Below, piece after piece: positions 1 through 11,200 of a DNA stretch of 64,000 bases. The DNA is from Arcuatula senhousia (taxonomy: Eukaryota; Mollusca; Bivalvia; Mytilida; Mytilidae). Numbering within the stretch: position 1 is the stretch's first letter; every line of letters starts with the position of its first letter. The stretch is taken from contig OZ020308.1 in assembly GCA_963971305.1 (NCBI GenBank), positions 21,015,838-21,079,837 of the forward strand. Reading direction: 5' to 3'. Under the pieces are notes generated by a model. The model saw only the letters and a program-made list of their open reading frames with translations. It was not told the DNA's origin and ran no database searches. Position numbers and translations under genes: made by a program.

Positions 1-1848
1 CATGGCCCCCATTGCTAAAATTAGACCAGGGGGGTCAGACTACTGTTTTTGGCTTGTAAATCAAAAAGTATAAGAGATAGATGAAATCTGATGCCACCCT
101 ACTGCTTCAGCATCAAAAGTTATTCAAAAGTCTCCATTTGGTCCAAGTTGTCAGATGACCCATTATAGGGGTTACAGCCCCTTAAAGGTGAAAAATAGCA
201 TTTTTTCATGTTTTTGCCCTATAGTATGAAAACTATTGCAGATAGAGAAAAGCTGTTGCTTGCTTAAATGTTCAGCTCATTTAGCTCTACAAAAGTCTCC
301 ATAGGGTCCAAGTTGTCAGATGACCCCTTATAGGGGTTATGGCCCCTGAAGTAATGTTTTTTCATGTTTTTATACGACCGCAAAATTTTTGCGATCGTAT
401 AATGGTATGACGATGTCATCGTCGTCGTCGTCGTTGTTGTCGTCTGGGGACATTTGCTTTCCATGCGATAACTTGAGTAAATATTGACCAATTGTTATGA
501 AATTTTGATATGATGTTTCTAACCACTAGAGGAAGGTTCCTATTGTATTTGGGGTTGGTGGCCCCTACTGTTTTGGAAAAAAGGGCCAAAAAGGGCTAAA
601 ACGGGTATATTGACAAAACTGTTGTAGAATGTTTATTATTCATTTGATTTTTAAAATTCTTTTTATTGAATTCCTCGTTAAATTCTGTCAACAAAATGTG
701 TCAATGGTTTTGATGTATATTGAACCATTACATTGCTACAGCTGTAGTGGGCCAGCCAATTGATATGAAGATTAAATATGATGATTATATCCACTGAAGG
801 AAGCTTTTTATTGCGTATGGGGTTTGTGGTCTTAATCTTTTGAAAAAAGGGCCAAAAGGGGCTTAAACATGTCAAAAATGTCAATGAATATAGAAATAAG
901 ATTTTTTCTATTAAATGTTATTGTAAATATATATGTGTCGAATATGCATTTTAAAGTCCACCATAAGATGCACGTGTCAAAAAGCTTTGTAAGTCCACCA
1001 TGGGCTGCATGTGACCAAAGCAATAGGCTATCCATATTGGGCCTCCAATGTACAGGGTGCAACTTGTTGCCGTCGTATCATGCTGCGCTCGGCGTAGCTT
1101 TTTATTGGCCTATGGAATGAAAACTATTGCAGATAGAGAGAAGCTGTTGCTTGCATAAATGTTCAGCTAATTAGCTGTACAAAAGTCTCCATAGGGTTGA
1201 ACTTGTCAGATGACTCCTTAGAGGGGTTAGGGCCCCTAAAATGATGTTTTTTTCATGTTTTTGGCCTATAGCAGATAGAGAAAAGCTGTTGCTTGCTTAA
1301 ATGTTCAGTTCATTTAGCTCTACAGAAGTTTCAATAGGATCTAAGTTGTCAGATGACCCTTGATAGGGGTTACGGCCCCTAAAATAACCTTTTTCATGTT
1401 TTGGCCAATAGAATGAAAACTATAGCAGGTAGACAAAAGCTGTTGCTTGCTTAAATGTTCAGTTTATTTAACTCTACAAAAGTCTCAATAGGATCGAAGT
1501 TGTCAGATGACCCTTAATAGGGGTTACAGCCCCTAAAATAACCTTTTTCATGTTGTTTGCCTTTAGAATGAAAGCTATAGTAGAAAGAGAAAACCTGTTG
1601 CTTGCTTAAATGTTCAGCGCTTAAAGCTCTACAAAAGTCTCCATAGGGTCAAAGTTGTCAGATGACCCCTTATAGGGGTTACGGCCCCTTAAATAATGGT
1701 TTTTCGTGTTTTTGGCCTATAGAATGAGAACTATAATAGATAAAGAAAAACTGTTGCTTGCTTAAATGTTCAGCTCATTTAGCTCTACAAAATATAGGGT
1801 TGCCATCAAGTCCAGGTGAGCGATTTAGGCTCCTGGGAGCCTCTTGTT
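1..1848 (+). mobile_element. Family A repeat element, left end outside window (copy A1)
   Basis: This is a non-autonomous repeat element with an internal tandem array of about 155 bp. Each unit carries the blocks AGCTCTACAAAAGTCTCC, GTTGTCAGATGACCCCTTA and GAAAAGCTGTTGCTTGC. The 3' end is a hairpin (GGCTCCTGGGAGCC) followed by CTCTTG at 1846 and then TT. About 15-30 nt inside the 3' end is CCAGGTGAGC, the inverse of the family's 5' end as seen in the complete copy at 25554. It has no coding capacity. A second element is nested at about 371-1100. It lies upstream of the first ERCC6L exon in the window, so it is probably intronic. Confidence 0.8.
371..1100 (+). mobile_element. Family G element nested in A1
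   Basis: The family A unit is interrupted after TTCATGTTTTT and resumes at TTTTTATTGGCCTATGG near 1099. The insert starts with a hairpin (TATACGACCGCAAAATTTTT then GCGATCGTATA). Near its other end it carries CGTCGTATCATG, an inverted copy of the 5' end, then a second hairpin (GCTGCGCTCGGCGTAGC). A GTC/GTT trinucleotide run at 418-446 gives spurious poly-threonine frames. Related fragments occur around 32590-32760. Boundaries are approximate. Confidence 0.6.
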
Positions 1849-1974
1849 AAAATTTAGAGTATATACATTAGTGAAAAAAAATCTTAAAATTCATTCTAAT
1901 CCTCCTTTTCTAGTGAAAATGGTATAGTATTAAGCATTTAGTTTTACCATGTCATAGATACATTTATTTTACAG

Positions 1975-2010
1975 GTTGGGGAAAACAATGCAGGTCAGGT
2001 CTGTTTGATG
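1975..2010 (+). pseudogene. Decayed duplicate of ERCC6L exon 1 (pseudoexon)
   Basis: A pyrimidine-rich tract and acceptor (TTTATTTTACAG) precede GTTGGGGAAAACAATGCAG and then GTCAGGTCTGTTTGATG. The true exon at 2111 reads GTTGGGAAAAACCATACAG, 14 further bases, then GTCAGGTCTGTTTGATATGG. The upstream copy therefore lacks 14 internal bases, which shifts the frame of the LGKT (Walker A) segment, and similarity fades after position 2010. It looks like a local partial duplication of the exon and its acceptor. It retains a usable acceptor and a possible CAG|GTCAGG donor, so rare inclusion is conceivable. Confidence 0.65.
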
Positions 2011-2110
2011 TTAGCAAAGTGTATAATAAATAAATATACTAGTATTTGTTTTTAAGATCCCATATGATTCATCTAGTTCTGACTTTTACATGTTTCTTCT
2101 CTATTTCCAG

Positions 2111-2236
2111 GTTGGGAAAAACCATACAGATCATATCCTTTCTGTCAGGTCTGTTTGATATGGACAAAGTCAAGTCTGTACTGATTGTAATGCCAGTCTC
2201 TCTCATTGTTAATTGGGAAAAGGAGTTTCAAAAATG
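2111..2236 (+). CDS. ERCC6L: ERCC6L exon 1 in window (Walker A)
   Basis: Acceptor CTATTTCCAG and donor TG|GTAATG. It enters with one base completing a codon and leaves in phase 2. It encodes [15 protein letters not shown] and [16 protein letters not shown], i.e. SNF2 motifs I and Ia. Confidence 0.93.
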
Positions 2237-5200
2237 GTAATGTCTAATAATTTGTATCTTTTTAAAACATATATAAAAGTTTTTAAAATTGGTTTCGTAG
2301 ATGCACCTAATGATAAGCACAATGCATGCTTTGGATGCTGGTTGTATCCTACATTTTCTGCATGAATAGTCTCTTACAGAAGAGCGGGTGAAATTTATTC
2401 CTGCTAAGAGACAAGTGCCACATCAACCATTTTGGTATACTAGATGCACCTAATAATGCTAAGTGCAATGCATGCTCCAGATGCTGTCTTCGACCTATAT
2501 TTTCTGCATGGAGGACCTCTTACAGAAGAATTGTCTAAGTCCATTCCTGCATACAGACAAAGCCACATCGACCATATTGGTATGGTAGGTGCACCTAATG
2601 ACGCTAACACAATGCATGCTTTGGACATGTTGGATGCTGTGACCTATAGAATAGTAAGCCCATTCTTGCTTACAGACAAATGCCAGATCAACTGTACTGG
2701 TATGGTAGGTGAACCTAATGATGCTAAGCATAATGCATGCTTCAAATACTGGCTGTGCCGTCTATTTTGGGCATAGATGACCACCTAAAATTTTGAAACC
2801 ATAAAGTCCATTCCCGCTAATCAACAATACTACCAAATGAAGTGAGCTGCGTAATCGATAGATTACGTATGTTTTTCAATTCAGTTTCATTTTTCCAAAA
2901 GACTTTTCTTCAATTAACATGCTTTATAAAACAACATTACCATAACATTTTGGAGGTGATCAATTTAACATTTTAGTGGTTGTTTTACAGGGCTCCAGGC
3001 ATCAGAGTAGAGGCTTACCATGGAAGCAGCAAGAAAGAGAAAGAGAGAGCATTAAGTAAAGTACAGAGAAGGGGTGGAGCATTGCTCACATCTTATGGAC
3101 TGGTTGTCACAAGCTCTGAAACACTGGGCACACAAGATGGCAGAGAATTTGTTTGGGTGATTAAAAAATAATGATATGAATAATTCAAGTAAAACAGTTT
3201 TAAATGCTTTGACAAGCCACTTTTATCCTATAAATTGCAAGAGGGTTTTATTTTATTTTTTTTTCATTTTTTCTGCCTCACAATTTATATTACCAAACAG
3301 CTTTTCAGATTTTGAGAATAAATTATATCTAGCAAAATTTGAATATGCTATGAGATTTGCTCTTATTCATAACTTTATGATTCCTTATTTGTAAGGGCTG
3401 TTCCAGCAAAACATACATGGGACGGGGGGGAGGCAATTTAATTTGCTGGTATGGTTGGGTGTTAGAAACTTGTATTAAGTTCAAAGAAAATAAGGAAAGT
3501 TTAATAATTTGCTTCTATGGGTGGTACCCCTGTAGAAAAAGTGCCTTCCCCTGGTCCCATGTATGTTTTGCTGGAACAGCCCTAAACATTAAGGATGCTC
3601 GCTAGTCTTGTTTTGGGATTTCTGTCATTTTTTCGGAATCCTCAGGTTTTTACCATCAAAATAGGGTTGATTTTTTTGCCCTTGAACCCCCGTTTTTCTT
3701 TTAATAAATGCCTTTTGTATATCATAGAGGAGTGATTTACAAAGTTTTATCAAATCCTATTTATTCTGTCACAGGTTTTAAAGCAAAAGAGTGCTGATGC
3801 TAAACCTATGAAAAAGTCAGAGAAAACCTTTTCCCGCCAAAACATCATTTATCTTGAAAACGAGGTCATGAACCTATCAAATTTATTGCTAATTTTATAC
3901 CTTTTACTATTATCTGTTCATTTGAGGCATCAAGTTTGAAACCTATTTATTCTCAATAATAGTAGCGAACATCCTTAAACCAGGAATCTGTTTAACCATT
4001 CACATACCTATAAATGCATTATTACTTTTTGTTTTCTCCACAGGACTATGTGATATTGGATGAAGGTCACAAGATCAAAAACCCAACCAAAACAACTAAG
4101 GGTGTTCATGCTATTCCTGCTAAAAATAGAATCATTCTGACAGGAACACCAATTCAGAACAACCTGAAGGTGAGTAAGAATGAAATGGTGTTATTTTCGT
4201 GGTTTGATGAAAAAGGAACAGTTCGGGGATTCTTCAATTCGTGGTTCTGAAATCTGTAGTAACAAATCAATATTAAATATCTTTTTTGTGGGGTATCAGA
4301 TATCATTGATCAAGGCCATCCACGAAAATTGATACCCAAGAATAATAATGAAACCACAGTAATTATGAGTTTTCTTTTTGGACAATTCATCCCATTCCAT
4401 CTTGGTCATCCTTAAAGACAATTGTGAAATATTCATAAATTTGCTGTGTTTTAGAGTTGATTACCTTTAAGATACCTAGAAAAAACTGATAGTCAAGTTT
4501 TTCTACTTTTCATAACTGGCTGGATTTCATGGAGTGAAAAATTCTGGTTTTAAAGAGCTGAAAGGTGGGTGGGCAGGGAAAAAAATTTCCCAACAATTTT
4601 CTCAACAGCTACTTATTACAGTCCATTGGTATTTTGTACACCACATCAACATGTGGTTTCATAACACATAAGATAAGTTTTCAGGTCTGTTGCTCACCTT
4701 CTTCTTGTTCAATAAAATCTGATCATTTTTAGGTGACAGATTTTTTTCAGAATTAATTTATCATTTTGATTTTTACTTGGAAGTCAAGGACTTCCAAAGT
4801 AAAGTAATGATTTCGGAGAAAAAAGTCCTGAGACCGTGTTACAACCTATCTATTGTGCATTTTTTTATTTCGTTTTAAATGATGATATTCATATCCTTGT
4901 GCGATGGGGAAATATATTTTAGCGGGAATATACAAATTATAGAAATTAAAACCATTAATGCTTTATATAAAAGCTGAGATAACTAATGATTTTCTCAGAT
5001 AAAAGTTACCAAAAAATACATGTAGTTATTTCGATTTCATATCGTTGTAAGAAAGCATGGTTCATACATCGATAAAGTTATATTTAAGTTCAGTAATTGC
5101 CTTCTTCTGTCATAAAAGTTAAAAACTACAACACAAATCGCTTGCCTTCGTTCAAATGTGACTTCCAAGTACACGGTACCAATGGTACTTTGATTTATTG

Positions 5201-8200
5201 AGTCCCTGTATCTGATCACCTATAAGATATGTATAAATCATGCAAGAGAGAGAAAATAGTGTCTATTGTATTGGAATTTTTTACAGCTAAAAGCAACAAA
5301 ACATGAGGCAACCATGATGTCAGAGTGTAAATTGCAGAAACTTAAAATCTCAATTGTACAATTGCCTTGTTCACTTTTTCATGTATTCAAAAAAAAAACA
5401 TATTAATGTTTATGTATTTTGTTTCTAGGAGTTGTGGGCCTTGTTTGACTTTGTACATCAAGGATCATTGCTGGGAACAGCCAGAACCTTTAAGATGGAG
5501 TACGACACACCAATTACTAGGGTAATTTATAACCAAATAAATACATATACCTTTATTTATCCAAAAGAATTTGTATATTGAAACAAAAGTAAGTTCAACA
5601 AAAAACTGTAACAAGCAAAATGAAAGGTCTTCAAAAGTTGCAAAAATTACAGCTCAGCTTTTGACATCTCTTGTTGATTGTCCTCAGTCAGTGTCAGTTA
5701 TTGCTGAAAAAATCATTGGACAGATTTCAATGAAACTTGTAATGATTGTTTGTTAGTGTGTGTATCCTTCATAGTTGATGTGTTTTGATTTTTATGGCCA
5801 ACTACGTTTGTGGATCGAACATATAGTTTTACCCTTGACCGTCCGTCTGTACATACGTCTGTCCGTCCGTAACACTTTGGTTAAGGATGGTCACTCCTGA
5901 ACTTTTTTATATCAAACATTTTATGATTTGTGATTGAAAGATGGAAAGATGATAGATAATTGTCTACTTTATAAAATAACAAAAAGAAAATGATAGGTCC
6001 TTGTGCTCGTTTCCGAGATATATGACATCAAAAATTTGGCGGGAAATCAGACTCCTCTAGATTTTACATAACTTTAACATTGTGTCGTTTTTGGCCTTGA
6101 AAACCATGAAGTTGTATCAAGAATTTCACGAAATTTCATACAGTTGGGTTTTAAGGTATATTTAATCAGAAAATGCCATAAAAAGTAGGGGTCAGTGTGC
6201 AAAATATATCTTCAGTAACTAAAGGTAAAATCTTGAGGAGTTCCAACATTAGACTGAAATTCTGAAACATGAAGAGTGACCATCCTTAAGTTCTTGGTTA
6301 AGGTCCATTACTCGGATACTAGATGTTGGGGGTCAATGATATTTTACCACCAGATGGGTCTTGGGTAGGGCTACACCACCCACTAGAAATAAGGTCACTG
6401 TGACCTATATTTTATGCATGAACGACTTTGGTTAAGTTCTTGGTTAAGGTCCATAACTTGGATACTAGATGTTGGGGGTCAATGATATTTCACTACTAGA
6501 TCTATGTGTCTTAGGTAAGGTGACACCACCCACTAGAAATTAGGTCACTGTGACCTATATTTTACACATGAATGACTTTGGTTAAGTTCTTGGTTAAGGT
6601 CCATATCTCAGATACTACATGTTAATGGTCAATTTCACCACTAGATTTATCTTGGGTAACATGACACCACCCAATAAAAAATTAGGTCACTGTGATCTAT
6701 ATTATATGCATGAATGACTTCAATTAAGTTCTTGGTTACGGTCCTTAACTTGGAAACTAGATGTTGGGGGGTCAATGATATTTTACCACTAAATGTGTCT
6801 TGGGTAAGGTGACACCATCCACTAAAAATGAGGTCACTGTGACCTATATTTTACGCATGAATGACTTTGGTTAAGGTCCATATCTTGAATGCTACATGTT
6901 AGGGGTCAATAATATTTCACTACTCGATGAGTCTTGGTAACATGGCACCACCCACCAGAAATAAGGTCACAGCGACCTATGTTTTACACATGAACACTTT
7001 TGATAAATTTCTTGGTAAAGGTCCATATCCCGGGTAATACACATTTAGGGTCAATGATATTTCAAGAACGGGAGGGGAGGGCCATCCTGTGGCTCATAGA
7101 CACATTTTCTAGTTTTATCTGTGCAAAAACATGGCTATAGTCAATCCTATAGATAAAACATGTTAGAAAATGTTTTTATTACAAATTAACCCAGGTAGCA
7201 AAAGTCTGATCAAGTTTATATCCCAAAACAAAAACTACTTTCACAGCATGTTCTATGAACAAGGTGAATTTATCTCTATCTTTTACATCCAGGCAAGAGA
7301 AAGAGATGCCACAGTAGGAGAAAGAAGACTGGGACAAGAAATGGCTGAGAGCCTAAAGAAAATTATCGCTCCTTATTTCTTACGGAGGACAAAAGCAGAG
7401 GTCACAGAAACCAAAGACGGGGTCAAAGTTAAGAAGGATGAAGATGCCGCAGGAAAGTAAGTTTACTTTATATTAAGATGCCCTGTTTGTATTTTACAAA
7501 AAAGGGACTTCCCCAACTGTATGTGATTAAATTTGTCAGTTTTCTGCCCAAAGTCGGTGGTTTCCTCCGGTACTCAGGTTTCCTCCACCTATGACTGCAC
7601 TACATGGCCCAGGTGCATCGATAAAGGGCGTTAAACACAAACACACACACATTTATTTAGATGCCACATGAGGTATTTAAAAAGCCTGGTTAAAATCTAG
7701 ATGAGGGAATCATCTTTATGCCCTGCTTTCAAAAGCTTGAAAAACTACTAGCTCAGATAAAAATAAATGATTTTGCCTAGCTGGATCCATATAAATATCT
7801 CTCTAGGAATCCCAAAGTTTCTTGTGTATCCATTGAGACAATGGAGTGAACATTAGGATTAGAAAATGTTCTAGTGTTTCCTTACCAAATTTAAGTAAAG
7901 AGTACCTACAGTATACAATTGTTGAGCCAAATATTCTAAAAAAAAAGTCATAATAAATATTTTTTTCATATGTATCATTTAGCCTTTATTTATTTTTGTT
8001 CACAGATACTCGTACAGGTAAAGTTTGTTTGTCAGTGTATTGTAGTTGAATTATATTTTTATACTGTCTTACTTTAAAACTTTATTTCATACATGTATTC
8101 TTTTATTGTATCTTGAGACATTTTATGCTCAAAACAGAAATGAGTATCAGAAATCTGAATACCAATGAAGTATTTATTTTCTGTTATCTTTTGCATCATA

Positions 8201-11200
8201 ACTATAGAAACTATATTGTGTTGCCTTCACAACATGCAATGCAAAAGATGGTACCTCAAAATTAATTTAAGCAGTTCAAGCTACTATAAAGTATATATGT
8301 ACATGTACATTTAGAGGAAACTCTAAACTTTAAATTGATAATAAAAATTTTAAATGAAAAAAAGGTTGAATTAATTGCATCTAGAATGCACACAGAATTT
8401 GAATTTTAAGATAAATGTGGTCGCAGAATATATATAATATATATAGCATTGGTGTCTAGAAGTTTGTTCATATATCATGCAATTCCTTTCAAAGCTTCAT
8501 AAAGTATATGTATATTATTTGCTTGGTTAACAGCACCTGTGCTTTAAACAATGTATCTGATCAAGGGTGAAATGGCCTTCCACTATAAAGCAGGGGAATC
8601 CTCAGTGAGCTTGCTTATAGTACAATTTACATAAAAGAAACTGGTATTATGGCACATGGTTTAAAAGGGAAAAGTGATTATTTTAAACAGCATTTGAACT
8701 GGAAACAATTATAAAAGGGCCTTTTGTTTTATAGAATTACTGATAAAATTTTATTGATAAACTTAGGCTTGATGTGGGTACTAATGTTAATTCAGGGTTG
8801 AAGAAGAAAAAAATAATTTGGTTAAAAACTTTACTTAAAGCTTGCAATTGATGGGAATTACTTTTTATTGCACATAGTAAGAATTTGCATACTTGTTTTT
8901 TAACAGAATGCCATCTCTGACTAGAAAGAATGATTTGATCCTTTGGGTATTTCTGACACAGACTCAACAAAAGATCTATGAAGATTTCCTTTCACTTGAT
9001 TCTGTTAAAGAGGTAGGCCTTTATTGAACTCTGCAAAACAAAGGTTGGAGTTTGTTGTAGGTTTGAAATGCCATTTTGTAATACCATATAGGGGGTCATT
9101 TTAGTGAGTTGCAAATTTTGCCATTTGTATCTAAAGGGGGGTGTTTGATTTTCGTGGTCTGAATTTTTACCGTTTTCAGATTAGTTTCTGTTGGGAATTA
9201 CTGTGAAATATCTGGACTAAAATTTAGCAGTCTTTATTTTAGCATTTCCTCTGACCTTGCAAATAAGATCTCATGAATATTTCCTGCTATATGCTGTGCC
9301 ATTACTTGCTATACAACTTTATAGTTTACTTGATATTAGTGGTATAACGATCCACCCGTGCACCAATGCATCATGATCTTTTGTCTTACTATCTGAAAAC
9401 CAATGCCATATATGGGGGTGTCACCCCCTGCCCCAGAATACCGAATACCGTTTAAAAAAGGACAGAATACCGTTAAAAAGACTGGAATCCCGAATACTCT
9501 TAAGATCACGGCGTACACGTACCAAAAGCCTAAAAATTTGGAACATCGCGTACCGCGTACCACACCTTGGCGTACGGAATACCCTTTAAAAAGCACGGAA
9601 TACCGCGTACCAAAAGGGCTGTGACACCCTCATATATTCCTATTTGGCACAATCATTTGAATGAAAATCAGGAACAATAACTCAAACTGGAAGTCTTGCA
9701 AAAACATGGTAAATATTCATTCTCTATCAGCTGAATTTAATCAACGGTGTAGAAAATCTTTTAAAAACATTTTATTCTAACAATGAGGTTAACAATAAGG
9801 CAAAAAAGAAATAATCTTTACAAACATATGCAAAGAGTACTAATTTTCTGCTATTATGAAAAGGATCATAGGTCAGGTATTCTGATCGGCATTGGATTAT
9901 AAGGAAGTGGAATTGCACACCCCTACTGCTATATAACTTTGTAGTTTTCATCGGTCATTAATGTAGTGGAGTTGCACAGACCAAAAATTCATGAATGCAC
10001 GAAGAAACTAATTTTGTCTGACCTTCCAAAATGTACCGCAATATACCCACGCGTAAAAATACTTTCACACTGACACAGTGGAAATATTTTGTGGAATTTT
10101 TGCAGCACTTAGAAATGAATCATTAATGAAAGTTACCATTTGTTACTAATCAGTTTCATGCTGTTATTTAAATATTTTTTTATGTTAATATATTCATTTC
10201 AAGCACATGCATTGATTTTCATTGTAGCTACTGATGACAAAGAAGTCCCCTCTTGTAGCTCTAACTGTTCTGAAGAAGATAACAGACCATCCTAGACTGT
10301 TGTCAACCAGAGCTGTAGCACAGCTAGGGATAGATGATCATGGGTTTGTATTTGATCCATTTTTGGCCAGAAAATCAAGGTTTTATGATGGTGAATGCTT
10401 GATGGCAATGGTGTTATTTTGAACATTTGATATTTTTTCCTAAATTCCTTTTCACATTCTTTCATCTTTTGATATTTGGTATTGAGTATGGAGCATGGGC
10501 ATGGTGTCTTATAATATGGAATATGATTTCCAAACTGTTGCTCACTTCCTTTTGAATGAAATTCTGCCATCATTGTCTTGGACTAATTTCAAGAATTTTC
10601 ATAGCTGATAGTATCCAAGTATTTCCACTTTTAGATATTTTGTTTATGTTTAAACTAAGGAATATTTTATAACCATCAAAATGAAAACCTGTTCTTTTCA
10701 AACTTATCACACTCTTTAGAACTTTAGAAGAGCATTTCAACAGATTCGTGACTTATAATTCAGACTTGATGAAGACCAATTAGAATCAGAAGATGCCTAC
10801 AGAAGTGCTGTGGAACAAATCAAGAATGTAGATGACCAGGTCTTGATCAATGAGTCTGGAAAACTGATCGTTTTGGTGGAGTTACTAGACAAATTGAAGG
10901 CTGAAGGACATAGAACACTTGTCTTCTCACAGTCCAGGAAGTTATTAGACATTATAGAGAAAGTCATGACAAACCGGGTGAGATACCAATATACAAAACA
11001 GTTTTTTTCTCCATTGTATTAAAAGTTCAATACAAAGCCAGTTATATTAATGTTTCATGCTAATTTTCAAAAAATTGTTAGACTGGATCTGTTGAAAACA
11101 TCAAAGAAAGCTCTTCTTCTTTGGATGAATTTCCTCCTTTCTTGACTTGCTGTTTTAAGTTAAACTTTTCATGGAAATCATCTAGTTTTGAACTATCTTA

